Origin: Antennarius striatus
Lineage: Eukaryota; Chordata; Actinopteri; Lophiiformes; Antennariidae
Direction of reading: 5' to 3'
NCBI RefSeq assembly: GCF_040054535.1
Contig: NC_090783.1
Coordinates: 1,571,501-1,635,500, forward strand
DNA length: 64,000 bases
The notes under the pieces are model-generated. The model saw only the letters and a list, made by a program, of their open reading frames with translations, made no database searches and had not been told where the DNA came from. Both the position numbers and the translations under genes were made by a program. Below, piece after piece: positions 22,990 through 34,400 of the stretch; position 1 is the stretch's first letter; every line of letters starts with the position of its first letter.

Positions 22990-25900
22990 TTAAAGGGGGG
23001 GGCCATTTCTGCTGGACGTCTTGATGGCGTTGGACCTACTGACGCCACGTTCACAGTTGACAGAAGTCACTGTGATCGTGACGCCAATCTTGACTAGCCT
23101 TTCCATATTTGGGTAGGCATCCTTGTTCTTTGATACGTATCTACAGTACAGGTCCTCCATACTGCTGTATTTGGGTACCATTGGGCCCAGGATCTTCCAC
23201 TCCGTTTTGGCTGCATCTGCAAATATAAAAAGAGTTTTGTTAAGTCACAGAAAGTATAGGTATTTTGCAATAAAATAAAAATATGTAAAAACCTTTTAAT
23301 ATAGGAAGACAGTATTTGTTTCTGTATTCAATGAATTTTTGGAGATAATTCATGGAGACCGGAAAGTGATATCTAACCAGATTATTAATTCATAAATGTA
23401 CAGACTTACCTGGATCCACAACTTTAGTGTGGGTCACACCTTTCTTCTCCTTGTCGGCGCCATACAGCTCCAGAAGCTTGTCCAGTTTGTCGCTGGAGTC
23501 GTCTCTCGTCAGCTTGGCAGAGGGGCAGAAAATGTCAAAGGCAGACATGGTATCATGATCCGGGAAGGTGCACTGCAGCTGTGTGACGATGTTATCCATG
23601 AACAAGTCAACTGCTTTCTGAAAGTACAAAAAAATAAAAATAAAAAGTCTCCATTCAGCCTAAAATTCTTATCAAATGTTATATCACCAAATAAAAAGTT
23701 TACCATCAAAAATACAGATAATGAAAAGTCTGTGTCTCCATGTGATAAAGTTTAGCACCGTTTTATTTGTACCTTAACTTCATCCCGCTGCTTTTGGGTG
23801 TCCTTCACATTGTGGTCTTCCCACAGAGTCTTGCCACCGGCTGGGGGGGTGGCAGGAAAGGCTCCTTCCAGTTTCTCTAGAAAGCCACCAGTGCCTTTCA
23901 CTTGTACCAGGGCCAACAGGGAGCACACGGTGTTGTCAATGGCATCTTTCAGGTCCTACAGAAGGAAAAATAATTAAAACAGTTAAAAATATGCGGGGCC
24001 CCAAAATAGTTTGCACAACCAGATTTTTACTTTAAGAGACATTTTTTTTGTTTAACAATTATTTAATCATGAATTTATATTTGTTTTCACAATAAGTTTC
24101 ATGGTTTTGCTTTTTTTTTCTCCGTTGCAGATAAGAATGAAGTTTATGAACCTTTACATACCTGGTATGTGGGTGTTGTGACCTGCATCAACTTGGACAA
24201 AATGCCCAGAAGCCCAACAGTATCCGCCAGGAAATGGGTCAAATAAATAAATTTATATGAACCCATATCAGCCGCCAGTCCTTTCAGTTGGGCTTTGCCC
24301 TCTGCTGTGCTCTTTTCTGTGGCTGCCTGCTCAAGGGCGCTCAGCACTGCAGGGACGCAGCCGGCCATGGCCTGAGTACCATCACATAAGCTCAGCACCC
24401 TGAAACAATAGAATTCCACGCAAAGATATCAAAGAGTGTTATTTAGCTATCAGATTAGCCTTTTTCCTTGCCTTGTTTTTTTTTCTTCTTTGTAGCAGAA
24501 TTACACAAATTTTATTATTTGAATTTTATTTTCCGTGCAGCTACAAACTTTGGTGTGTCGCATGCTGATGTCACAAACAGGTCCCCACGTAACCTATGTA
24601 AGTCCCACCGCCAGGTTTCCACATGTAAAGCACCTACCAAGAATTGGCAACAGTTGTGGCAGATTTTAACCACAAAAAAAAAAAAAGAAACAAAATTTGG
24701 AAATCATCTAAAACAAATTAAAAAATTCAATTCAATTAAAAAAATAATTTAAATTACAAATTTTATTAAATTAAAAATTTTACTAAACAAAGTTTCACTG
24801 AGAATGCCTTCTTGTTGCTAATTCTTATACGTAATTTTTTTTTTTTTTTTTTTTATAGATTCACACAAAAGTTTTTCAAGTGTATTATCATGCACATTTT
24901 GAGTAATATTGGGTTAATTATTTCAGTTGTTAAACATGAAAACATACCTTGTGAGGAAAGCCTCCTTGATCTTCTTTGTTTGCCCACTATGGATCCTCCG
25001 GCTGACCTCCAGAGTTCTGGTGAATTTCGCAGAGAATTGAACGACTCTTGCGAAACAATTCAGGGTCCCAATATATTTAGAGATCAAGGGTACCCTGGTA
25101 GCTGCCTTCTCTGCTGCCTGTTGTAACCTGTGGGCCATACAGTGGTTTGCAACTAGAAATGGGACTTCTTTCTTGAACCTGCAATGAAAGTGTGATGTCA
25201 AAATATTAGCTGTGCTTCAAAATAAATTGAAATACTGTTGTACAAACATGGATATTAATTTTGGAAATAACTTAACAGATGGACTTTCCAATGAATCACA
25301 CTTTGTTGATGTTGAATAATGCACTCACTGTGTAGTGAGGTCAACTTTCACTCCCGTCATGACGGAGGCCCCATCTGTGGCCAAGCCCACCATGTTGTCT
25401 TTGTTTAAGCCCTTGGCCTCTAGAAACTGTTGCAGGGCGGCTGTGATGGCATCAGAAGTTGTCGCCCTCATTTCCCTGACTCCTAAGAACCTTACTCTGG
25501 GACGGGCATCAGGGCCAACGTACCTGGAACAAAAAAACAACGACATTTGATTAAAAAAATAGACAATTTAAATGTTTATTAATGTTACTTGTCTTCAGTA
25601 GTTCTAAAATGACACTAAATTGTTCCTTTATCTGAAAGAAAACATGCAAACCTGATGTACACCCTCAAAACGGTCTTGTTGGAGCCGTCGGTGGCCTCAT
25701 CTGCTTCTAGAGAGAAGTATCGTGCCTCATCAACCTCCTTCAGGATCTCTTCCTCCTCTTCAGTGGCCACACACTCTCTCAAGTCATTCACTGATGTCTG
25801 GTGGCTGTCGTGAATGGAACCATCGTCCTTCCCAAGGACACGGAGACTCTGGGCACCCTGCAAATACATAACGCAAATAAAAATCATTTCATTTATCATA

Positions 25901-26831
25901 TATTCAATATTCTTAACTAAATTTAGATTATTTTTAAATATTACCGGTACTTGTATACTTGCATCCACAGCCAATGAGTAAGTTACTAACATAGCAGTAT
26001 AATAAATGTATTGAAATTTACCATGAAACTTACATCCTCTAACTGGAGATCAACAGGGCCGCTGAATGTTACATTTGGCATGTCTTCCATCCATTGAACC
26101 GTCTCAAACGCAGCTGTCATACTCTCCCTTGCCCGGTCATCTGCCTTTGCTCTGGCCTTCGACATCTGTCTGCTGCCCTGCTTTGCACCAGCTGCCATTT
26201 TATGGTCAGCTCTCATGGTATGCTTGTTGAAGTCATCCTTTTTGGGTACTTTCGCACATTTACCCCTGGTAAATAGGTTAGTCTTTTTGGCCTCGATACA
26301 GTAGGTGCAGAAGAAGAGATTCTGAAAAGTATGGAATGACACTTTTGAAATCCACTGCATATGTTTTTAAAGTTTAAATTAAAATACTAAGGAATAACAA
26401 ATTGTTATATTGCATTAAAAAAAATCACTGAACCTGATTCAGTTATAATTGCTTTTTTTTTTTTTTTTTTTACAAATTGTTATGATGCTACCTTGTTATG
26501 ATAGTACCTTCTCTTTGTCGTAAATCAGCCACTTGAAGATGGAGAACCAATCGGCCTTTATCTGACGATTCCGGTCTCTCTCCTTCTGCGTCATGGCCTG
26601 TTTCTTGCCAGAGTCTGCGGCGGCAGAAGTTTTGGCCTTCTTTGCTGGTGTCTCTGTCTCAGCAGAGCAATCTCCGGGGGTTGCTGGGCTCTCTGGGTGA
26701 GGGCTCTCCAGCCTGCTCTGTTCCTCGACCGTCTCTTGGATGCATTCTCCAGTTTCATGGGAGGGCCGTGTTGCTTTGAAAAAGCTCTGCAGAGAAGTCT
26801 GCTGACGCTTCCCCTTGGCCCTTCTCTTCAT
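22990..26831 (-). CDS. Intron-containing hAT-superfamily transposase (KIAA1586/ZNF862-like), 3' truncated
   Basis: Nine coding exons: 26508-26831, 26034-26321, 25652-25857, 25329-25523, 24948-25178, 24162-24399, 23773-23955, 23410-23617, 22990-23216. GT-AG junctions keep one frame for 2,100 bases (699 aa plus stop). Residues 1-108 are polar and Lys-rich with SLQSFF. A TTF-type zinc finger (FCTYC ... HTMRADHK) follows at about 113-150. The RNase H-like core has LEADEATDGS near 245-255, ATDGASVMTG near 320 and NHCMAHRLQQ near 347. The hAT dimerisation motif YPNMERL...TSVNCERG lies near 660-685. Similarity stops at about 23005, after IKTSSRN, and the last four residues are foreign, so 40-60 residues of the dimerisation domain are lost. 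A 5' non-coding exon probably ends at 27202. It could be a recently active transposon or a host-recruited gene; the truncation argues against autonomous activity. Confidence 0.85.
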
Positions 26832-27201
26832 ACTGAAAACACAGATACCAATGTTTTATGACCTGTGTCTGTATGTGTGTGTCCTAATATTTGTTTTCTC
26901 AATACTCGATGATTTTGTGTGTGTTTGTGTGTGATTTTTGATTTCAAATTAAAAAGGCATATAAAATATGAAGAGGTGAATACACATTTACATGCATCGC
27001 CGGTTATTCCTGCCGGTCATAGGGATCAAAAGTCTAAGACCACAAACAAATATTGATAATATCTTTCATTGACCTTCTGATCGGTCTGTCACAAGTCCTC
27101 CCCCCTCTCAGCATTCACCATTTGTTGTTTAATTAGAATTTTAACGCAAAATCTACAATAAAACATTGGATTCTCATTTTCTTTCCATCGATCGTCCTCA
27201 C

Positions 27202-27260
27202 CTCGTCGTACACCAAGTCGTGGGTTTAGCTTGTAAAAATAGAATCCTTTTTTTTTTCAG
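27202..27260 (-). other. Probable 5' non-coding exon of the hAT transposase gene
   Basis: On the minus strand a GTGAGG donor follows ...TACGACGAG at 27202, and the first coding exon has a TTTTCAG acceptor directly before its ATG. The start of this exon was not located. Confidence 0.45.
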
Positions 27261-27344
27261 TGGACGAGAGGAGGTGATGAGAGGAGTGCATATTTAATGA
27301 TCAGGAGCGTTCGGGTCACTTCGGCTATTTCCTTTGGCATGCAC

Positions 27345-27527
27345 GCCGCCTAGCGAGACAAGAAGTTTGTTTTCTTACGTTATCGCTCGGGGGTTTACGC
27401 GAGTCCAAAAAAGTTAAAGTTTTAGTCTTTTTTTCCTAAACACAAAAACGCCACTGTGGCTACACAGGCTAAAAACCTTGTAGCCACTCTGGCTACAAGG
27501 TTGTGGCGATCGGCTAGCGCAAGCCCA
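27345..27527 (-). mobile_element. Terminal region of the hAT element (same family as 28151-28440)
   Basis: Reading the minus strand from 27527, the sequence begins TGGGCTTGCGCTAGC. It aligns with the 28151 end of the short element through the shared GCGAGTCCAAAAAAGTT stretch at 27399, and weakly to about 27345. It lies directly upstream of the transposase gene, so it is best read as the 5' end of the full-length element, with the 28151-28440 copy as its internally deleted relative. It interrupts zinc finger 3 of the neighbouring gene after ...GATCTAAGC. Confidence 0.7.
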
Positions 27528-29212
27528 GCTTAGATCACCACTCTTACTATATCTTTTAGTGCACACTGAACACTTGAAGGGTTTCTCTCCTGTGTGGGTT
27601 CCCATGTGCAGTATCAGGTGTCCTCCCTGACTATATCTTTTACTGCACACTTGAAGGGTTTCTCTCCTGTGTGGATTCGCATGTGGAGTCGTAGATCTAC
27701 ACCTTGGCTAAATCCTTTAGCACAGACTGAACACTTGCAGGGTTTCTCATCTGTGTGGGTTCTCACGTCTACATTAAAATGTGATCTGATTAGAAAAATA
27801 TTTTTATAAACTGAATAACAACGTTTTCGCTCCTGACTGAACTCCACTATGCTCCTGCAGATCTGCCTTCTCACCACAGCTTGAAACACATTCAGAGGAA
27901 ATAGCTGGTGAATTTCCACTATTACATCCAGGTTCTCTGTTGTTCCTCAACTGGTTTAAGTCTGACTGGGATTCGCTGGTTTCCTCCGGGTCACAACTGT
28001 TACCATCCTCTGGTTCAGAGAAGTATGACATCTGGTTGTCATTAGCTTGTAAATGTCCATCTCTTTGAAAGTAACTGTTAACTTCTGGTTCTCCACACTC
28101 TTCTCCATCAGCTTCTGTTTTCATCTCTGCATCACAGAGCTGTGAGGACTTGGGCTTGCGCTAGGTGATCGCCACTACATCATAGGCGAAGTAAATTCCA
28201 GAGTGGCTACTAGGTTTTTAGTCTGTGTATCCACAGTGGCGTTCTTATTTTTAGGAAAAAAAGGCTCAAACTTACAACTTTTTTGGACTCGCGAAAATCC
28301 CAGAGCGGTAACAAACCTTTTCTCTCGCTCTTTCCAACGCTTGTCGGCGCGCTGATGTCTTAGACACAGAATGTGGCTTACTCAATTCTTTTACAATGAG
28401 CCACAGTGGCCTAGTCTTACTACCTCCTAGTGCAAGCCCTGTAGGACTGAGGTTTCTCTTCATCTTCTTCACTCATCACAGGGACTGAAGAGAACATTAA
28501 CTCTGTGACACCAGCCTCCTCCTTCAGTCCTGGAAGCTGCTCTGTGTCCTGATTGGTCTGGACTTCCTCCAGTTCCTCTTTGATGTTTGGAGGCTCTGGG
28601 GGGTTGTCCTGCTCCAGATTGGACCATAAATCCTGCTGCTCAGGGTGAACCTCGTCATTTGTCACAAACAGCATCTGGACTTCTGTGAATCATGAAATAA
28701 ACACAGTTGACTAACGGGGTGTCAAACTATCACACAACGGGCTGAAACTCAAGACAAAGATTACGTTGCGGGACAAACATACTTCACATTAATTGAACCG
28801 TCAATTTCCTGCAATATTTGGACCTGATGAGTTTTATTTGAAAAGATTACGGAGTCTGATGTTACACAGAGTACATGTGTAATGTCCCTGAACACTATCT
28901 GTAGTATTTCAGAGGACACGAATATGTGAACCATGTATGGACAGAACAGGTGAAACACCTGAGACTCATGGCTGACAATGAAACCACTCTGAGGTGAATG
29001 TTTTCAGGTTGAACCAGGGAAAGAACCGACAGGGACCGACCTGCTCTCTGGGGGTGGACCTGAGGGCTGAAAACAGATTCCAGGAGCTTCTGTCGTTCAC
29101 TACGTCGCTCCTCATTGTTGGCTAACGTTCTTTCAAACTGTTCGATGATGTCTTCGGCGGCAGCAGCGAGTCTCTGCAGGACGAACGCTCTCAGCGTTTG
29201 GACGTCGCACAT
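27528..29212 (-). pseudogene. C2H2 zinc-finger gene, disrupted by hAT insertions
   Basis: The fish zinc-finger pattern is clear. Exon 1 (29041-29212; MCDVQTLRAFVLQ... to QVHPQRA) ends in a phase-1 donor. The large exon 2 starts at 28682 (EVQMLFVTND...) with an acidic spacer and then TGEKP-linked C2H2 fingers at 27530-27800. A 290-bp element (28151-28440) splits the spacer: PQS lies before it, SSQLCDAEMKTE after it. The spacer and finger frames no longer agree near 27800. Finger 2 has lost about five bases inside its CxxC. The sequence of finger 3 stops at the second hAT insertion (27527), and no later fingers follow. It can no longer make the full DNA-binding protein. A short exon 1-exon 2 product remains conceivable. 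Confidence 0.85.
28151..28440. mobile_element. hAT MITE inserted in zinc-finger coding exon
   Basis: 290 bases with ends TGGGCTTGCGCTAGG and CCTAGTGCAAGCCCT, which are inverted repeats. In gene orientation the flanks are AGTCCTAC (28441-28448) and AGTCCTCA (28143-28150), an 8-base duplication with two changes. Removing the element and one flank restores the expected CCTCAGTCCTCACAGCTC (P-Q-S-S-Q-L) of this gene family. There is no coding capacity. Confidence 0.88.
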
Positions 29213-29560
29213 TCCGACTCGTTCACGGTGCTTTAAAACCCGTTTGCTGATGAGCTCCCAGTCCAGATCGTTTCCGGCTAACAGGCTAAGCTAGCAGCGT
29301 TAGCTTCACGGGACGAGCTAATTGACGATTTAAAGACTTAAAGGCAAATAAAGACAGCAGAGAATCTATGGAAACAGCTCGAACTCCCCAATTTAGACGA
29401 TTCACGTCAGTGAAAAGTTCAACTCGGTCTTTTTCGAAGCTACAACCATCGGCCACGTAACTGCTTTCGTCTTCCCGCTCCAGACTCGTCTTCTTCTTCC
29501 ACTTCCGGTCTACTTCCGGCCTCCGACCCGGATGGTCCGCCCCCCAAAAACATCCGACTC
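29213..29560 (-). promoter_or_regulatory. Promoter/5' UTR of the zinc-finger gene (duplicated at 45.7 kb)
   Basis: No TATA box. It contains CGGAAGT (ETS-like) motifs near 29500-29515 and a long stretch shared in inverted orientation with 45700-46000. Shared segments include the one around GTTCGAGCTGTTTCCATAGA and GCTAGCTTAGCCTGTTAGCC. Confidence 0.55.
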
Positions 29561-29906
29561 TTATAGAAGCTGAGTGTGAAAACAGTTGTTTCCGTTTCCT
29601 GTTTGTGTCTTTTTTAACCCTTCTATGCACAAGTTACCACCTACCCTCTTCCACGAGTGGGGTAAAAAAAAAAAGACCCTAATTAAAATTATGCCCTTTT
29701 GCAATAAACTGGTTGTTATTCGTCAAAATCTTTAAAACAAAGAGTTGTAATATTTTCATATTCCAGTTATTCCTCGTAAAACATCTTTGTGACATGAATC
29801 CATTTGCATTTTTATTTATTTTCTTCATTAATTTTAAGAAAAAAATTGCAGTTTTTGTATCACTCCGCCAATCTTCCACAAGTGGGGTTAAAAATAACAC
29901 CAATTA

Positions 29907-29940
29907 CAATCATTGTCTTTTTCACTAAAGACAATGATTG
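29907..29940. repeat. Perfect 14-bp inverted repeat, 6-base loop
   Basis: 29907-29920 is the exact reverse complement of 29927-29940, with TTCACT between. It lies at the left border of the LINE fragment. Confidence 0.9.
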
Positions 29941-30190
29941 CAGGGTTGTCCATGATGGATAAGTTTGTTCAGATTCCTCCTCTCCACCACGGCCTCGCAG
30001 TGTCCAGACAACAGCCAATCACAGCCAGCCTCCCTGATCAGCTGGTTTAATCTGTCGGTATTGCTGGCTCTGATGCTGCTCTCCCAACAAACCACGGCAA
30101 AGAAGAGTACGCTGGCCACAGCGGACTGGTAGAACATCTCCAACATCTTACTGCATTCATTGAAGGATCTCAGCTTCTTCAGTTTTGGTC
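29930..30190 (-). mobile_element. L2/Rex-type LINE fragment, end of ORF2
   Basis: The minus strand encodes MLEMFYQSAVASVLFFAVVC followed by WESSI, RLNQLIREAG and VVERRNLNKL. This is the post-reverse-transcriptase C-terminal region of fish L2-like LINEs (usual form: MFYxSVVxSxIFYxxVCWGxSI). Only about 85 codons remain. Confidence 0.8.
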
Positions 30191-30275
30191 CCAGACATTA
30201 TCATGTCCAGCAGCAATCAAGAACCACGTCAAAACATGAAGACACAACACCAGCGCCTGTAAATCACTTCATTTG

Positions 30276-31492
30276 ATTTAATCCAGCCGTTATGATTAAA
30301 AACAAAACATAAAAAGGTTGATCAAAGATCACAAGATTGGCACGTGATGACGGTACTGTCAAGATGAAATCATACATTACAGATGCATATATTCCAAGTG
30401 CTTCCAATAGGAACCAAGATGGAAAACCACAAATACCAGCTTTTAGGTTGTCTCCATTTCCTCTCACCAGATTCATATTAATAATACAAATAGTTTGTCG
30501 TAGCACATGGATCACCACCTCTCAGCACAAACCCGCAAAGTCAATTTTAGAACAGCAGAGAAAGAGGAAGAGGATGAGGAAGTCTGGCCATGACAAAAAG
30601 GAAGATTCATCATCAGCGGAGTTAAAATTCAAGTGAACGAGACTTGCTGTGATCTCATTGGTTAATCTGAGTTTGATACCTGGAATGACTTGTGTGTCCG
30701 AGGACCATAATATCACTAATCCAGAGTTACAATCCTCCTCCTACTCAGGGAACAAAATAGGTTTCATTTAGTACCCGACATGTGACCGAGAACCGGCCAA
30801 TGGGCTCACTGCAAAAATAAAAATGAAGATAACAATTCAGGAGCAAAAACTGAAAACAAGGAATGATGAAGGTCGACAGCTTTGGTCCCATAAAAAAAAA
30901 AAAAAAAAGCTGGTCCCAGGAACTAAAAGGCACGACAAGAAAAAAGAAGAATAAGCAGGGAAAAATAGACAGGTTACTGGTAGGACTACGATTTAAACAC
31001 CCTGACTGCAGGTCGGGGTTGGGTTGTTGGAGGAGCAGCTGTCAGAGGTAATCAAAGCTCTTTAAATGCGTCTGATTTGTTGTCCGGAGCGATAAAACCA
31101 CCAGGGTGTCGTCGCTGCTGCAACATCCAGCTGGCATCCAGTCTCTATGTTAGGGTAAAGTAAGATAAACTACGCTAGGCTAACTGCCTCGGGGCTCCAG
31201 GTGAAGACTGCTCAGATTTTGAGGTGGTATCGTTCTTAGCATTACGCAAATCAGCACATTTCCCAAAAGGTTGCACTTCCCCTTTAAGGAAGTTGCGACC
31301 AGTCGGTTGAGTCCAACAGTCGGTAAGTCTTGTGAATTCCTGACCCCAACCAAGACATGTTTTACCCCAAACCCTCCACACCTTTCACCCCTCCATCCCT
31401 TCCTTCCATACTCCCTCCTTTTGCTCTTCAAACATACCCCCAGACCCGTCGCCGTGAGCGACGGCTGACAGGTTGACGCTGGTCGGCGTTGA
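30276..31492 (-). other. Probable ACTR2 3' untranslated region
   Basis: The stretch after the ACTR2 stop codon has no competing gene. On the minus strand an ATTAAA signal lies at 30276-30281, which would give a 3' UTR of about 1.2 kb. This is inferred from the signal only. Confidence 0.4.
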
Positions 31493-34400
31493 TTATCGGA
31501 CCGTGACTCCCAGCTTCTCCAGGACTCGTGTCCCTTTCTCCAGGTACTCGTCCCGCGTCATCCAGAAGTTGTCCTTGTCCTTCATGATGTCGGCCAGCAC
31601 GGCGCCACCTAGGAACACCATGTGTTTGCGTCTGGGGGGGTCCTCGATTCTGATCTTGAATTTCTGTAAAGGAGATGAAAGAGGGGCGGAGCCTGTTAGA
31701 GGAGAAAACGCCAACCGACCCTCTGATGGCCATCAAATCCACCGGAGACGTTTAATCATAGGTGACAGGACCTTCTCCTCTGGCAGAGACAGAATTACAG
31801 CTTCTTTGGTGTATTAATAAACGGGTGCTACCACCTAGTGGCAGATACAGGTACTACACAAAAACTCCACTTGGCTTCAGTCGCCGATAAAACTGATGCA
31901 TCAATTAAAAAAATGAAAATTAAAGAGTCTTTTAAAACAGAAAAGGATTTAAAAGACTTGGCTTTCATGCTATGTTCTCACTTGAGAAATTTACCTCTAA
32001 AAATAAACATTTATTTATTGGGAAAGTTTTAAAAGGTCCCATATTCTCCTGTTTTTAATCGTTCACACAGGTACCAGACGTCCAGCCACACTGTATTCGA
32101 GATGTTTTGCCCTAAACTGATCTGTGGTCCTGAATTCAGCTGTTTAAAAGTCTAAATGATCCTTACCCTCGGCTCATGGAGGACCTGTACATCTATGTGG
32201 AGACCAGAAAAAAACCATGCATACCATAAAATGGAACCTTTTACAGTAATCCCTTGATTATTTGCGCTTCAAGATGCACGGCTTCACTACATCGCACATT
32301 TTTAGTAGCTAGTCATGTGATACCGTAAGCACATGCTATTGGTTGACAGCATCCGGAAGTTTGTGCGTTCCGAGACGTACGGAACTCAGCGCACTTCCAT
32401 GTATTAAAGAAACAATTTTCTTTAATACCAAAGTGCTTTAAACAGTCTGTCAGAGTGTGGGAAAGGTAATACAGATAGAAGGTGGTTTAATATCTGTATG
32501 GGGGGGGGGGTTCAGAAACGTTTAAATAACTGTAAATAATAAAATATTTTCCACACTATAAGGCGCACCTGAAAGATTTTCATTTTCTCAAAAACTGACA
32601 GTGCGCCTTATAATCCAGTGCGCTTTGGATCGTGGCAGGAAGGCGCCGTACTCACAGACAGCTTGTTGACGTCTCCCTTCAGCACTCGCTCCAGGTACAG
32701 CTGCTTCAGCTCGCGCTCCAGGCGTGACGGCAAGCCGGGGTACATGGTGGAGCCCCCGGACAGGACGATGTGTTTGTAGAACTCGGCCCTGACGGCAGAA
32801 ACACGGCGCATGTAGTGAAACCTCTGCTCCTGACCAGGAAGCCTTTGTCTGCTCGACGGGCGGCGCCACGCCGGCTCACCTGGTGTCGATATCTGCAGCC
32901 TGGATGGTGTTGAAGAGCAGCTCGGCCACGCCGACCCCCTCCACGTTGATGAGGTGGGGTTGAAACAGCGCCTCGGGGGCTTCGAAGCGTTCGCCTCCCA
33001 CCTTGATCACCCTGCCGTCGGGGAGCTGAGAGCACAACAAACCGTCGTTAGACGCCGCGGCCCGGCTTCGTGGGGAGTGAAGGAACGGAGGAACGGGACC
33101 GACCATGTAGGACTCCACCAGCACCGTCGTCTCGAGCGCTAACTTCTGCTCCTGCTCGATGTTGTAGCCCACATAACAAAGCTTCTCCTTCATCATCCTC
33201 ACCGTCTCAAAGTCCGCAGAATGGTTGAAGGCGTAGCCGCGGAGCAGCAGCAGCTGGAGGACAGACGGACGGGACGGTTACCGCCACCGTGGAACTGATG
33301 CTAATAATAAAATGTGTGTGTGTGTGTATAGCTGTCTATCTCTCCATCTCTCTCCGTTTTTGTACCTTGATAAGGTAGCGCGTTATGTCCCTGCCGGCGA
33401 TGTCGAGGCGTCGGGTCAGGTGGGGCAGAGAGAATCCCTCGTACACGGGACAGATGTGAGTGACGCCGTCACCGGAGTCGACGACGACTCCAGTCAACAA
33501 CCCTGGAACGACAACAGAGGGAATCAGACGAGGGTCCTGGAGCACAAAAACATCATGAAGATATTAAATACTTAAAACCAGGGGCGTCAAACTCATTTTC
33601 ACTGAGGGCCACATCAGCATAACGGCTGTAATCAAAGGTCCAGATGTAATTAAACCCACAGAACTCCATCAATCAAGGATCAAACTATCAATGAATAAAG
33701 AAAAATAACATCAACGCTTTTGTAAAAGTTAAAATGGGCTGAATGGGTTGAAGCACACTTTTGACCTTTCTATTTTTAGATACTTTAGTTTTAGACATTT
33801 GATGCTCTTGCGGGCCACATAAAATGATGTAGCGGGCCATATTTGGCCCGCGGGCCTTGAGCTTGACACACGTGCTTTAAATGCTTGTGCAGCATTCTGT
33901 CGACGCTGACTTTCAGTGAAGCAGCGGATGCTCCGGTGCGGACAGGCCGTCACCCACCTTGAGCGTAGAGCGTGAGGACTGCCTGGATGGCGATGTAAAC
34001 CCCTGAGAACTGGTACGTTTCAAACATCACCTGTAAACACAAACATAGCATCAGATCACACGCGCACACGCCGGCTGAAGCGTCTCCTCGCGCCTCGGCC
34101 CACCTCGATGATCTTCTCTCTGTTCTTGGTAGGGTTCATGGGAGGCTCCGTCAGCAGGATCTTGCAGTTGCGTGAATCGATGTTGAGTTTCTCGGGGCCA
34201 AAGGTGTAGTCCCACAGGTGCTTCATGTCATCCCAGTTCCTGACGATGCCGTTCTCCATGGGGTAATTCACCTCCAGCATGGACCGCAGCTCGCTGGCCT
34301 CATCCCCCACCATCAGGTCCTGCAAACGGCAAACGGCTCAGACGAAATAATACAACACGCTCAACACACTTTTGCTATTTTATGGATCATGTTTTCGGAC

